DNA of 64,000 nucleotides from Nocardioidaceae bacterium (GCA_030655315.1 JAURVT010000032.1:61359-125358), one strand, 5' to 3'. Shown: positions 54,001 through 63,108, numbered from the stretch's first letter. Numbers and translations: made by a program. The notes: generated from the letters alone by a model not told the origin.

Positions 54001-54065
54001 GCGTCGAGTTCCGGCTCAGTTACCCATCCGCGACGGATGTGGGTAACTGGGCCGGAAGTCAACGC
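54001..54065. repeat. Long palindrome, copy B (DUF559-flanking)
   Basis: A 26-nt imperfect stem (arms 54001-54026 and 54040-54065) with an extra inner ATCCG/CGGAT pairing. It shares 54006-54027 with copy A exactly; the right arm has changes, two of them keeping pairing as G-U. It separates the DUF559 gene from the convergent CorC-like gene. Confidence 0.9.
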
Positions 54066-54081
54066 GCAGGGGTGGGGCGTC

Positions 54082-55125
54082 TCAGCGGTCGACGCGGCCG
54101 GCGTCGTGGATCTCGCCGACGAGCTTCTCGAGGACGTCCTCGAGCATGACGACGCCGGGGACGGAGCCGTCGGGGGCGACGACGCGGGCGAGGTGGGCGC
54201 CGCGGGACTGCATGGCGCGGAGGGCGTCGTGGAGGCCGCAGGTGGGGGGCACCGAGGCCATCGAGCGGACGTGCTTGGCGGAGAGGGGACGCCGGCGACG
54301 GTCCTCGTCGGTCTCGAGGACGTCCTTGATGTGGAGGTAGCCGACCAGCGTGCCGTCGGCCTCGGCGACGGGGAACCGGGAGAACCCCGTGAGCGCGCAG
54401 GCCTCCTCGACCGCGGCCGGGCTCGTGCCGGGCGGGACGGTGGTGAGGCGGGCCGTCGGGATCATCACCTGCTCGACGGTGCCCGCCTCGAACTCCAGCG
54501 CGCCGGTGACCAGGCCGTACTCGTCGTCGTCGAGGAATCCCTCGCGGCGCGACTCCTCGACCAGGCCGGCCACCTCGTCGTGGGTGTACGACGACGCCAC
54601 CTCGTCCTTGGGCTCGACGCGGGCCAGCCGCACCGCGCCGTTGGCGACCCAGTTGAGCGCGACCACGACCGGCTTGAGGACGAAGACCACGCCGAGCATG
54701 AACGGGCCCAGCACGACGGCCGCCCGCTCGGGCCCGACCAGCGCGAGGTTCTTGGGCACCATCTCGCCGAACACGACGTGCGCCCACACCACCAGGGCGG
54801 TCGCGATGACGAACGCGATGGGGTGGACGAGGCCCTCGGGCACCGACAGCGCGTCGAAGACCGGCTCCATCAGGTGTGCGATCGCCGGCTCGGAGATCGC
54901 ACCGAGCCCGAGCGTGCACAGCGTGATGCCCAGCTGCGCCGCCGCCATCACCAGCGAGATGTTGGCCATCGCGCGCATCGCCATCCGGGCCGGACGCGAC
55001 CCCGCCGCGGCCATCGGCTCCAGCTTGGTGCGCCGGGCCGAGATCAGCGCGAACTCCGCGCCGACGAACAGCGCGTTGAGCGCGAGCAGCACGAAGGTCA
55101 GGACCAGGCCGAAGTAGTTGCTCAT
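54082..55125 (-). CDS. CNNM/CorC-HlyC-type membrane protein (DUF21 + CBS pair)
   Basis: 347 residues. A DUF21 membrane domain with four helices (residues ~1-190, NALFVGAEFALISARR near the N-terminus) and a tandem CBS domain (VMIPTARLTTVPPGTS, FSRFPVAEADGTLVGYLHIKD, GVVMLEDVLEKLVGEI). The family transports Mg2+ or acts in metal homeostasis. ATG 55125 overlaps the upstream paralogue (ATGA). It has no C-terminal CorC_HlyC domain, unlike its partner. Confidence 0.92.
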   Translation of the reverse strand: MSNYFGLVLTFVLLALNALFVGAEFALISARRTKLEPMAAAGSRPARMAMRAMANISLVMAAAQLGITLCTLGLGAISEPAIAHLMEPVFDALSVPEGLVHPIAFVIATALVVWAHVVFGEMVPKNLALVGPERAAVVLGPFMLGVVFVLKPVVVALNWVANGAVRLARVEPKDEVASSYTHDEVAGLVEESRREGFLDDDEYGLVTGALEFEAGTVEQVMIPTARLTTVPPGTSPAAVEEACALTGFSRFPVAEADGTLVGYLHIKDVLETDEDRRRRPLSAKHVRSMASVPPTCGLHDALRAMQSRGAHLARVVAPDGSVPGVVMLEDVLEKLVGEIHDAGRVDR

Positions 55126-56507
55126 GCGTCCTCCCCCGTCGCACGCGGCGGCGTGTAGGGCTCGTCGCCGACGCGGGCCACCAGGGCGACCCGGTCGATG
55201 CGTCGACCGTCGACCCGCTCGACGCGCAGCTCGACGTGCACGACGCGCGCGGGTGCCTCGTCGTCGTCGGGGTCGGCCACCTCGACGTCGAGCGTGACGG
55301 CGTCGTCCTTGGCCGCGAGCCGGCCGAGCAGCTGCAGGACCAGACCGGCGACGGTCTCGTAGTCGTCGCCCTCGGGCAGGCGCAGCCCGGTCAGCTCGGC
55401 CACCTCGTCGGGCCGCAGCATGCCCGAGAGCGACCACGTGCCGTCGGGACGGTGACGCGGCACGGACCCGCCGCGGTCGTGCTCGTCGGCGATGTCGCCC
55501 ACGATCTCCTCGACGAGGTCCTCGATGGTCACGACGCCGTCGGTGCCGCCGTACTCGTCGACCACGACGGCCATCTGCATCCCCTGCTCGCGCAGGACGC
55601 CCAGCAGCGGGTCGAGCTCGATCGAGTCGGGGACGACGCTGGCCGGCGCGGCGACGTCCCGCAGGCGCACCGAGCGTCGACGGTCGGGCTCGACGGCGAC
55701 GGCCTGCTTGATGTGGACGATGCCGACGACGTCGTCGGGGCTGCGGTCGATCACCGGGAAGCGCGAGTGACCGGTCTCGCGGGCGGCCTCGATGACGTCC
55801 TGCGCGGTGTCGCGCGCGTCGAGGAACCGGACGCGGACGCGGGGGGTGCGGACGTCGGCCGCGGTGCGCTCGCCGAACGCGATGCTCCGCGCGACCAGCT
55901 GCGCCGTGGGCGACTCGAGCACGCCCTCGTCGGCCGAGCGGATGACCAGCGACCGCAGCTCGGCGGGGCTGCGCGCCGAGCGCAGCTCCTCCTGGGGCTC
56001 GACGCCGATGCGCCGCAGGATGGAGTTGGCCGCGCCGTTGAGGTGACGGATCGGCCAGGCCATCGCCCGGGTGAAGGCGCGCATGGGCAGCTGGGTGGCC
56101 TTGGCGGTGGCCAGCGGCAGCGCGATCGCGAGGTTCTTGGGGATCAGCTCGCCCACGAGCATCGTGACCACCGTGCTCACCACCAGCGCGAGCGTGACGG
56201 CGATCGCCGAGACCGCGCCGCCCGTGACGCCGACGTCGCGCAGCAGGGGCCGCAGCAGCTCGGCGATGGCGGGCTCGGACAGGTAGCCGATCGCGAGGTT
56301 GGTCAGCGTGATGCCCAGCTGGGCCCCGCTGAGCTGCGTGGACAGGGTGCGCAGCCCGGACAGCACGCCGCCCGCACCGGAGTCGCCGCCGTCGGCGGCC
56401 CGCTCGACGCTCGCCCGGTCCACCGTGACGAACGAGAACTCGGCCGCGACGAAGACGCCGCACGCCACCATCAGCAGGAAGGAGGTCGCGAGGAGGATCC
56501 ATTCCAT
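55122..56507 (-). CDS. CNNM/CorC-HlyC-type membrane protein (DUF21 + CBS + CorC_HlyC)
   Basis: 461 residues. DUF21 helices with GVFVAAEFSFVTVDRASVE, then two CBS domains (RVRFLDARDTAQDVIEAAR, HSRFPVIDRSPDDVVGIVHIKQ, VVVDEYGGTDGVVTIEDLVEEIVGDI) and a C-terminal CorC_HlyC domain (DGTWSLSGMLRPDEV to LQLLGRLA). The paired arrangement with the downstream shorter paralogue is common in actinobacteria and suggests a heteromer. Start ATG 56507 (AGGGG 9 nt upstream) preferred over one 11 codons upstream. Confidence 0.92.
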   Translation of the reverse strand: MEWILLATSFLLMVACGVFVAAEFSFVTVDRASVERAADGGDSGAGGVLSGLRTLSTQLSGAQLGITLTNLAIGYLSEPAIAELLRPLLRDVGVTGGAVSAIAVTLALVVSTVVTMLVGELIPKNLAIALPLATAKATQLPMRAFTRAMAWPIRHLNGAANSILRRIGVEPQEELRSARSPAELRSLVIRSADEGVLESPTAQLVARSIAFGERTAADVRTPRVRVRFLDARDTAQDVIEAARETGHSRFPVIDRSPDDVVGIVHIKQAVAVEPDRRRSVRLRDVAAPASVVPDSIELDPLLGVLREQGMQMAVVVDEYGGTDGVVTIEDLVEEIVGDIADEHDRGGSVPRHRPDGTWSLSGMLRPDEVAELTGLRLPEGDDYETVAGLVLQLLGRLAAKDDAVTLDVEVADPDDDEAPARVVHVELRVERVDGRRIDRVALVARVGDEPYTPPRATGEDA

Positions 56508-56658
56508 CAGGACGGGACCCCTCGCCAGGTCGGGCCGCACACAGTGCCGTCATCGTATCGGCACCCCCGGACCGCACGCCCCGGCGCACGGGGGAACAGC
56601 GCGCACCCGCACAATGTTCTGGCAGTCGACCAGATCATTCGCGCAGGGAGAACCACCG

Positions 56659-57033
56659 GTGCCGACCTACCAGTACGTGTGCACGCAGTGCGGCCGAGAC
56701 CTCGAGGTCCAGCAGTCGTTCAGCGACGCCTCCCTGACCGAGTGCCCCACCTGCCAGGGACGGCTCCGCAAGGTCTTCAACGCCGTCGGCGTCGTCTTCA
56801 AGGGCTCGGGCTTCTACTCCAACGACAGCCGCAGCGAGAGCAAGGCGTCCACCGGCTCGACGTCGACCAAGGAGTCCACCTCGGCCAAGGACTCCGGGTC
56901 GTCCGGCTCCTCGGACTCCAAGCCGGCCGAGAAGAAGTCCGACGGCGGCGGCTCCTCGTCCTCCGGCTCCTCGTCGACGGGCGGCTCGTCCACCGGGTCC
57001 TCGAGCACCACGTCGTCCTCCAGCTCGTCCTGA
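56659..57033 (+). CDS. FmdB-type zinc ribbon protein with disordered Ser-rich tail
   Basis: 124 residues. The N-terminal ~45 residues hold the zinc ribbon PTYQYVCTQCGRDLEV...CPTCQGRLRKVF (two CxxC pairs), then VGVVFKGSGFYSNDS. The rest is Ser/Thr/Gly/Lys-rich and disordered. This layout and position match Rv0991c (Ruc), a redox-regulated chaperone in which zinc-cysteine oxidation triggers activity. Start GTG 56659 has GGGAG 9 nt upstream. The chaperone function here is inference. Confidence 0.88.
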   Translation: MPTYQYVCTQCGRDLEVQQSFSDASLTECPTCQGRLRKVFNAVGVVFKGSGFYSNDSRSESKASTGSTSTKESTSAKDSGSSGSSDSKPAEKKSDGGGSSSSGSSSTGGSSTGSSSTTSSSSSS

Positions 57034-57047
57034 TCGACCCTGTGGAC

Positions 57048-57065
57048 GGACGGCACGCGCCGTCC
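57048..57065 (+). terminator. Small hairpin after the zinc ribbon gene
   Basis: GGACGGC/GCCGTCC arms with a 4-nt loop, starting 15 bp after the stop. It lies within the leader of the next gene, so attenuation is possible. No T-tract. Confidence 0.5.
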
Positions 57066-57088
57066 TGACGACCTAAGGTCACCGGGGC

Positions 57089-57763
57089 ATGAGCCCCTCC
57101 CCTGCCCCCGTCTCCACGCCGGCCCGCTGGCGGCGCGACCTGCGTCGCGCGGTCCGCTCGCACCGTCGCGGGCTCGCCGCCGTCCTGGTGTTCCTGGCCG
57201 TGCTGGCCTCGGTGTCGGCGGCCCGTCCCGACGCGCCCCGCACCGACCCCGTGCTCGTGGCCGCCCGCGACCTGCGCTCGGGCGCGTCCCTCGGCGACGA
57301 CGACGTCGAGACGAGACGTCTGCCGCCGTCGGCGGTGCCGTCGTCGGCCTACACCGATCGTGCCGACGTCGACGGGCGCACCGTCGCGGGCCCGGTGCGG
57401 GCGGGCGAGCCGCTCACCGACTGGAGCCTGGTGCAGCAAGACGCCCTGGCGGGCTACCCCGCGGGCAGCGTCCTCGCGAGCGTGCGCCTGAGTGACCCGG
57501 CGTCGCTGGCCGCCCTGCGCGTGGGCGACCGCGTGCACGTGATCGCGACCGACCCCGAGGGCGAGTCGCCGCCGCGCGTGCTGAGCCGCTCGGCACCGGT
57601 CGCGGTGCTGCCCGAGGTCGGCCGCGAGGGGTGGAGCAGCGACGGCGGCGTGGTGGTGCTCGCGCTCCCCGAGCGCGTCGCCCTTGAGGTGAGCGAGGCC
57701 GCAGGTCGTGACCGACTCGACGTCGTGGTCGGCGACGACCGACCTGCCGATGTGATTGGCTGA
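57089..57763 (+). CDS. SAF-domain membrane protein (CpaB/RcpC-like)
   Basis: 224 residues. A basic N-terminus, one membrane helix (~28-46), then a SAF domain (~53-115: VLVAARDLRSGASLGDDDV, then GPVRAGEPLTDWSLV) and a beta-rich segment. It resembles the Flp pilus assembly CpaB/RcpC proteins, but no pilus genes are in the window. TAAGGT lies 9 nt before ATG 57089. The same SAF-mscL neighbourhood is seen in other actinobacteria. Confidence 0.85.
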   Translation: MSPSPAPVSTPARWRRDLRRAVRSHRRGLAAVLVFLAVLASVSAARPDAPRTDPVLVAARDLRSGASLGDDDVETRRLPPSAVPSSAYTDRADVDGRTVAGPVRAGEPLTDWSLVQQDALAGYPAGSVLASVRLSDPASLAALRVGDRVHVIATDPEGESPPRVLSRSAPVAVLPEVGREGWSSDGGVVVLALPERVALEVSEAAGRDRLDVVVGDDRPADVIG

Positions 57764-57810
57764 ATCATCTGATCTCACCGGGTCTGCGGGCCCCAGACCC
57801 AGGAGTGCTC

Positions 57811-58251
57811 ATGCTCAAGGGATTCAAGGACTTCATCCTGCGCGGCAACATCGTCGACCTCGCGGTCGCGGTCGTCATCGGCACCGCGTTCACCGCCCTC
57901 GTCGGCGCGTTCTCGGCCAGCTTCATCAACCCGCTGCTCGCCCGCGTCGGCGGCGCCGAGGTCGGCGGCGGCCTGGGCTTCCAGCTCGGCGAGGCCGGCA
58001 ACGCCGACACCTTCATCAACGTCGGCACGTTCCTCACGGCCATCGTCAACTTCGTCATCATCGCCGCGGTCGTCTACTTCTTCGTCGTGCTGCCGATGAA
58101 GAAGATCCTCGAGCGCATGGCGCCCAAGCAGACCGACGAGGCTCCCCCGGCCCCGGCCGAGGACGTCATCCTGCTCCGCGAGATCCGCGACCTGCTCGAG
58201 GGCACCCGCGACCGCGACGCCGCGCGCGACGGCGGGTCGCACTCGGCCTGA
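57811..58251 (+). CDS. mscL: Large-conductance mechanosensitive channel
   Basis: 146 residues, usual length. LKGFKDFILRGNIVDLAVAVVIGTAFTALV is the gating helix TM1; a short extracytoplasmic loop, TM2 (~67-93) and a cytoplasmic helix (ILLREIRDLLEG) follow. ATG 57811 has AGGAG 5 nt upstream. A 7-bp hairpin (57780-57786/57794-57800) directly abuts the ribosome-binding site. Confidence 0.95.
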   Translation: MLKGFKDFILRGNIVDLAVAVVIGTAFTALVGAFSASFINPLLARVGGAEVGGGLGFQLGEAGNADTFINVGTFLTAIVNFVIIAAVVYFFVVLPMKKILERMAPKQTDEAPPAPAEDVILLREIRDLLEGTRDRDAARDGGSHSA

Positions 58252-58282
58252 GTCCCACCGCGCCGCGGCCGACCCCGGCGGG

Positions 58283-58465
58283 TCAGCCGTGGTGCGGCGG
58301 CACGTCGCGACGCATCTCGGCGTCGCGGGACGTGTCGTTGTCGCGTCCCCAGCCGGGTCCGGTCTCGTCGGACGTGGTGCTGGGCATGGTCTCGCCGAGC
58401 AGACGGGCCGCCCGGGCCCGACGTCGCCGCTCGGCCTCGGCCGGGTCGGGCGACGCCTCAGGCAC
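58283..58465 (-). CDS. Small conserved actinobacterial protein (PPHHG tail)
   Basis: About 60 residues. Charged throughout, with LLGETMPSTTSDE in the middle and a C-terminal RRDVPPHHG. Small proteins with an R-x-L-G-x-x-P-x-x-T-x-DE core and a PPHHG end are common in actinobacteria; their function is unknown. GTG 58465 gives an 8-bp overlap with the epimerase stop; GTG 58480 is also possible. Confidence 0.6.
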   Translation of the reverse strand: MPEASPDPAEAERRRRARAARLLGETMPSTTSDETGPGWGRDNDTSRDAEMRRDVPPHHG

Positions 58466-59372
58466 CGCGGGCCCCGGCACCGAGGGGCTCGAACCAGTGC
58501 ACGCCGAAGGTCTCCTCGCACGCCTTCCACCCGGTCCTGCGGGCGAAGCGCTGTGAGCTGACGCGCTGCGAGCGCATCAGCCACTCCAGCCGCTCGCCGC
58601 CGAGGCGCAGGACGCTGCGTCGGTAGAAGGTCCCGCCGTCGGCCCCGGCGGCCTCGGCGAACGCGGCCACCACGTCGGCCCGGCGGACCGGCTCGGACCC
58701 GACGTTGTAGGTGCCCGACGGTGCGCTGAGCGCCGCGAGCACGCTCGAGCCGACGTCGTCGGGGTGCACCAGGTGGGTCCAGCTGTCGGGGCGGCCCATC
58801 CCGACCGCGTGTCCCGAGCGGGCCCGGGCGAGGCGCCAGCGGGTGAGCCCGTCGTCGCCGACGATGTGGCCGAACCGGAGCACCACGCCGTCGCGGGTGG
58901 GGCTGACGAAGTTCTCGGTGTGGGTCTCGGCGAGCACCACGGGCTCGGCCGCGCGGGTGACGGCGACCGGGCTGTCCTCGTCGATCCACTCCTCGCCGCC
59001 GTCGGCGTAGACGAACGAGACGCTCTCCTGCACCAACCTGCGGACGCCGGCGAGACGGGCCGCCTCGGCCACGACGCGCGAGCCCTCCGACCGGATCCGG
59101 TCGTTGAGGCGCCACGCCCGCGGTCGCAGGCTCGGCGAGCCCACGGGCACGTGGGTGGCCATGTTGCACACGGCGTCGCAGTCCCAGAAGGCGGCGACCA
59201 GGCTGTCGCGGTCGAACAGGTTGCCGGGCGCGGGACGCACGTCCATGTCGGTCAGCGCGGTGGCGCGGTCGGCGTCGCGGGCCAGCCCGACGAGGTCGTG
59301 GCCGGCGCTGTGCAGCGCGCTCACGGCGGCGCGACCCATCACCCCGGTAGCTCCGGTGACGAACACCCTCAT
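58458..59372 (-). CDS. NAD(P)-dependent epimerase/dehydratase-family protein
   Basis: 304 residues. Extended SDR: MRVFVTGATGVMGRAAV (GxxGxxG), NMATHVPVG, the catalytic Ser region VQESVSFVYADGG, although the canonical YxxxK is not obvious (THTENFV instead). An LVHPDDVGSSVLAAL segment and TYNVGSEP follow. Substrate unknown. It overlaps the small PPHHG gene. Confidence 0.85.
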   Translation of the reverse strand: MRVFVTGATGVMGRAAVSALHSAGHDLVGLARDADRATALTDMDVRPAPGNLFDRDSLVAAFWDCDAVCNMATHVPVGSPSLRPRAWRLNDRIRSEGSRVVAEAARLAGVRRLVQESVSFVYADGGEEWIDEDSPVAVTRAAEPVVLAETHTENFVSPTRDGVVLRFGHIVGDDGLTRWRLARARSGHAVGMGRPDSWTHLVHPDDVGSSVLAALSAPSGTYNVGSEPVRRADVVAAFAEAAGADGGTFYRRSVLRLGGERLEWLMRSQRVSSQRFARRTGWKACEETFGVHWFEPLGAGARGA

Positions 59373-59502
59373 GCCTCGAACCCCCCGTCGCCGCAGCGGC
59401 GTGCGGGCTCCCCTGACGTGGCCATCACGAAATGATAACGGACGATCCCCTGCCGATCCCAGGGCGCACGGGAGGATCCGCGGCGCGGTGGCTCCGCGGC
59501 GA

Positions 59503-59508
59503 TAGGGT
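59503..59508 (+). promoter_or_regulatory. Candidate -10, leaderless sulfotransferase-like transcript
   Basis: TAGGGT, 6 nt before ATG 59515. Confidence 0.5.
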
Positions 59509-59514
59509 CCCGGC

Positions 59515-60261
59515 ATGACCGGCACCCCCACGCGCATCGCCATGTGGTCCGGCCCGCGCAACATCTCGACCGCCATGATGCGCGCGTTCGAGAACCGCGC
59601 GGACTGCGTCGTCCTCGACGAGCCCCTCTACGCCGCCTACCTAGGACGCACCGGCCTGGACCACCCCGGACGCGACGAGGTGGTCGCCGCGGGCGAGACC
59701 GACCTCGCCGCGGTGGTCCATGACCTGGTGCACGGCGAGCCCCCGGACGCCGACGGCTCGACCCGCGTCCACTACGCCAAGCACATGTCGCACCACCTGC
59801 CGGACGACCTCGACCTGGGCTGGACCGAGGCCTTCTGCAACGTGCTGCTGGTCCGCGACCCCGCCGAGGTGGTCGCGTCGTACGTCCGCTCGCGCGAGTC
59901 GTGCGAGCCCGACGACATCGGCCTGCTGCAGCAGGCACGGCTGGCCGAGCACTGGCGCTCGCGCGGGACCGACGTGCCGGTGGTCGACGCCGCCGACTTC
60001 CTGCGCGACCCCGAGACGCACCTGCGGTGGCTGTGCGACCACGCCGGCATCGACTTCGACCCCGCGATGCTCACCTGGCCGGCGGGCCCGCGCGCGTCCG
60101 ACGGCGTGTGGGCGCCGCACTGGTACGACGCGGTCAACCGGTCCACCGGCTTCGAGCCCTACCGACCACGCCAGGTCGACCTGTCCCCGCACGACGCCGC
60201 GGTGGCCGAGGCGTGCCGGCCGGCCTACGACGGGCTGGCGGCGCGGCGCGTCCGGCTCTGA
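59515..60261 (+). CDS. Sulfotransferase-like domain protein
   Basis: 248 residues. IAMWSGPRNISTAMMRAFENR is a P-loop variant, VLDEPLYAAYL and KHMSHHLPDDLDL follow, and NVLLVRDPAEVVASYVRSRE supplies the Arg/Ser 3'-phosphate site. This soluble, short group is often annotated as sulfotransferase-like or branched-chain aminotransferase-like; no PLP features are seen. Substrate unknown. It is convergent with the aldo/keto reductase, 7 bp apart. Confidence 0.78.
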   Translation: MTGTPTRIAMWSGPRNISTAMMRAFENRADCVVLDEPLYAAYLGRTGLDHPGRDEVVAAGETDLAAVVHDLVHGEPPDADGSTRVHYAKHMSHHLPDDLDLGWTEAFCNVLLVRDPAEVVASYVRSRESCEPDDIGLLQQARLAEHWRSRGTDVPVVDAADFLRDPETHLRWLCDHAGIDFDPAMLTWPAGPRASDGVWAPHWYDAVNRSTGFEPYRPRQVDLSPHDAAVAEACRPAYDGLAARRVRL

Positions 60262-60268
60262 CCGGTCC

Positions 60269-61312
60269 TCACAGGTCGGACGACGTGGCCCACAGGTTGA
60301 GGCTCCCGTCGACGGCGTGCTCGTCGATCGCGGCGAGCTCGTCGTCGGTGAAGGTCGGGTGGTCGAGGGCGGCCAGCGAGTCCTCGAGCTGCGCGACGCT
60401 GCTCGCGCCGAGCAGGACCGACGTCACCCGCGGGTCGCGCGCGGCCCAGGCGATGGCCATCTGGGCGAGCGACTGGCCCCGGCCGCGGGCGATCGCGTCG
60501 AGCGCGCGGACGTGGTCGAGGTTCTCCTCGCTCAGCATGTCGGCGCCGAGCGACTTGTCCTGCGCGGCGCGCGAGCCCGCGGGCACGCCGTCGAGGTACT
60601 TGCTCGTCAGGACCCCCTGCGCGAGCGGCGAGAAGGCGATGCAGCCGACACCCTCGTCGGCGAGCGTGTCGAGCAGCTCGTCCTCGATCCAGCGGTTGAG
60701 CATCGAGTACGAAGGCTGGTGGATGAGCAGCGGCGTGCCGAGGTCGCGCAGGATCGCCGCGGCCTCGCGGGTGCGCTCGGGCGAGTAGGACGAGATGCCT
60801 GCGTAGCGCGCCTTGCCCGACCGCACGGCTGTGTCGAGCGCGCCCATCGTCTCCTCGAGCGGGGTGTCGGGGTCGAAGCGGTGGCTGTAGAAGATGTCGA
60901 CGTGGTCCAGGCCCATCCGGTCGAGCGAGTCGTCCAGGCTCGACAGGAGGTACTTGCGCGACCCGAGGAAGCCGTAGGGGCCGGGCCACATGTCCCAGCC
61001 GGCCTTGGTCGAGATGACGAGCTCGTTGCGGTAGGGCGCGAGGTCCTCGGCCATGATCCGGCCGAAGTTGATCTCGGCCGACCCCGGCGGCGGCCCGTAG
61101 TTGTTGGCGAGGTCGAAGTGCGTCACGCCGAGGTCGAACGCACGACGCAGGACGGCCCGCATCGTGGTTAGCGGCGTGTCGTCTCCGAAGTTGTGCCACA
61201 GCCCGAGCGAGACGGGCGGCAGCTGCAGACCGCTCGCGCCGCAGCGCCGGTACTCGAGCTGGTCGTAGCGGTCGTCGGCGGCGCGGTACAGGTCGTGCGG
61301 GTTCGGGATCAC
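60269..61312 (-). CDS. Aldo/keto reductase (YghZ / Kv-beta type)
   Basis: 347 residues. FDLANNYGPPPGSAEINFGRIM (Asp and Tyr), ISTKAGWDMWPGPYG (Lys) and DIFYSHRFDPDTPLEET (His) match the L-glyceraldehyde-3-phosphate reductase group; QPSYSMLNRWIE and VLLGASSVAQLEDSL fit too. Start GTG 61312 preferred; GTG 61330 adds six residues. It lies 21 bp after the HAD gene. Confidence 0.93.
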   Translation of the reverse strand: MIPNPHDLYRAADDRYDQLEYRRCGASGLQLPPVSLGLWHNFGDDTPLTTMRAVLRRAFDLGVTHFDLANNYGPPPGSAEINFGRIMAEDLAPYRNELVISTKAGWDMWPGPYGFLGSRKYLLSSLDDSLDRMGLDHVDIFYSHRFDPDTPLEETMGALDTAVRSGKARYAGISSYSPERTREAAAILRDLGTPLLIHQPSYSMLNRWIEDELLDTLADEGVGCIAFSPLAQGVLTSKYLDGVPAGSRAAQDKSLGADMLSEENLDHVRALDAIARGRGQSLAQMAIAWAARDPRVTSVLLGASSVAQLEDSLAALDHPTFTDDELAAIDEHAVDGSLNLWATSSDL

Positions 61313-61333
61313 GCCCCGATCATGCCGCACCGG

Positions 61334-62128
61334 TCAGAGGGCGCCCTCGGCGATCAGCGGCACCACGTCGGCGATCGAGCTGCACACGCGGTCGGGACGG
61401 AAGGGGTAGCGCTCCACCTCCGACGCGAGGGTCGAGCCGGTGAGCACGAGGATGGTGCGCAGCCCGGCCTCGAGGCCGGAGACGACGTCGGTGTCCATCC
61501 GGTCGCCGATCATCACCGTCGTCTCGGAGTGGGCGTCGATCTTGTTCAGCGCGTTGCGCATCATCAGCGGGTTGGGCTTGCCGACGAAGTAGGGCTCGAC
61601 GCCCGTCGCCTTGGTGATCAGGGCGGCGACGGCACCGGTGGCGGGCAGCGGCCCGTCGAGCGAGGGCCCGCTGGCGTCGGGGTTGGTGGCGATGAAGCGC
61701 GCCCCGGCGACGATCAGCTGGATCGCGGTGGTGATGGCCTCGAAGGAGTACGTGCGGGTCTCGCCCAGCACCACGTAGTCGGGGTCGCGGCGGGTCATCA
61801 CGTAGCCGACGCCGTGCAGCGCGGTGGTGAGGCCCGACTCGCCGATGACGTAGGCCGAGCCCTCGGGGCGCTGGTCGTCCAGGAACTGCGCGGTCGCGAG
61901 GGCCGAGGTCCAGATGGCCTCCTCGGGCACGTCGAGGCCGGCGCCGAGCAGACGGGCCCGCAGGTCGCGCGGGGTGAAGATCGAGTTGTTGGTGAGCACC
62001 AGGAAGCGACGGCCGGTCTCGCGCAGCCGGGCGAGGAACTCGGCCGCGCCGGGGATGGCGCGCTCCTCGTGCACCAGCACGCCGTCCATGTCGGTGAGCC
62101 AGGTGTCGATGGCGGGACGGTCGCTCAC
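61334..62128 (-). CDS. HAD-superfamily phosphatase, class IIA (NagD-like)
   Basis: 264 residues. [14 protein letters not shown] (nucleophile Asp), [19 protein letters not shown] (Lys) and [18 protein letters not shown] (acidic pair) follow the NagD order. It dephosphorylates a sugar or nucleotide phosphate. GTG 62128 overlaps the EEP gene stop (GTGA). Confidence 0.93.
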   Translation of the reverse strand: MSDRPAIDTWLTDMDGVLVHEERAIPGAAEFLARLRETGRRFLVLTNNSIFTPRDLRARLLGAGLDVPEEAIWTSALATAQFLDDQRPEGSAYVIGESGLTTALHGVGYVMTRRDPDYVVLGETRTYSFEAITTAIQLIVAGARFIATNPDASGPSLDGPLPATGAVAALITKATGVEPYFVGKPNPLMMRNALNKIDAHSETTVMIGDRMDTDVVSGLEAGLRTILVLTGSTLASEVERYPFRPDRVCSSIADVVPLIAEGAL

Positions 62129-63096
62129 GTCAGCTCCAGCTCTGCGACGACGCCGGCGTGGTCCGACGGCCAGATCGGCTCGGGTCCACTGCTCCGTGAG
62201 CCGGCCGCACCGATCAGCTCGACGGCGCGCGTGCGCACCCGCTCGGGGTCGAGCAGCACGAAGTCGAGCCGCTCGGACAGGTCGGCGTCGGTGTCGAGGT
62301 CGGGTGTGCGTCCCCAGGTCAGGCCGTCTCCGACGCCCGCCTGCTCCCACGCGTCGACGTACCCCGCGCGCAGCAGCACGTCGACGACGCCGTCGCCCGC
62401 GGTCGGGTTGAGGTCGCCGACGAGGACGACGGGGTAGGGGGAGGTGCTCGTGGTGGCCACCAGCTCGTGGGCCTGGCGCCGGCGGACGTCGGTGTCCATC
62501 GAGTCCAGGTGGGTGGTGACCACGCGGACGTGGTGGCCGCCGATCTCGAGGTCGGCCTGCACCCAACCGCGCTTGACGTGGAGCGTCTCGTCGGCCTCGG
62601 GGACGGTGACCTGGAGCCGCGCGTCGAAGTGGCCGTGCTCGGCGTCGAGGACGGTGATCTGACGGTCGGGGGACGCGCGCAGCAGCATCGCGTCGCAGTT
62701 GGTGAAGCCGACCGAGCTGTCGTCCTCGAGCGGGAACCGTCCGGTGAACGTGTCGCTGCAGTGCAGCATCACGTACGGGTGGCCCCGACGCTCGAGGGCC
62801 TCGGTGACCAGCTGCGCGTGGTCCCACAGCACCTCGCGGCCACGGGGCGAGTCGATCTCCCAGCGCCCGAGCTCCTGCAGGCCGACGACGTCGGGGCGCG
62901 AGGAGCCGATGGCGTCGGCGATGAGCTCGGCCCGCTCGGGGAATCGGGTGCGCTCGGCCTGCTGCAGCGCCTCGCGCGTGGCCTTGGCCAGGGTGTCGAC
63001 GTCGTCGCAGCGCACGAGCGGCTCGAGGTCCGCACCGAGGTAGACGTTCCACGTCGCCACCCGCAGGGACGACGGTGGCACGGTCTCGCTGGTCAC
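62125..63096 (-). CDS. Endonuclease/exonuclease/phosphatase (EEP) family protein
   Basis: 323 residues. ATWNVYL (Asn), [11 protein letters not shown] (Glu), [10 protein letters not shown] (His), [12 protein letters not shown] (Asp-Asn) and [12 protein letters not shown] (Asp-His) give the complete EEP site. No signal peptide is seen. TAGGTT lies 6 nt before GTG 63096, so it is probably leaderless. Confidence 0.9.
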   Translation of the reverse strand: MTSETVPPSSLRVATWNVYLGADLEPLVRCDDVDTLAKATREALQQAERTRFPERAELIADAIGSSRPDVVGLQELGRWEIDSPRGREVLWDHAQLVTEALERRGHPYVMLHCSDTFTGRFPLEDDSSVGFTNCDAMLLRASPDRQITVLDAEHGHFDARLQVTVPEADETLHVKRGWVQADLEIGGHHVRVVTTHLDSMDTDVRRRQAHELVATTSTSPYPVVLVGDLNPTAGDGVVDVLLRAGYVDAWEQAGVGDGLTWGRTPDLDTDADLSERLDFVLLDPERVRTRAVELIGAAGSRSSGPEPIWPSDHAGVVAELELT

Positions 63097-63102
63097 GGGG
63101 AC

Positions 63103-63108
63103 AACCTA
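63103..63108 (-). promoter_or_regulatory. Candidate -10, leaderless EEP transcript
   Basis: TAGGTT on the minus strand, 6 nt before GTG 63096. Confidence 0.5.

Noticed and set aside
57041..57049. DnaA box (TGTGGACGG)
   Set aside because: Two mismatches to the consensus, single copy, no dnaA/dnaN genes or clustered boxes.
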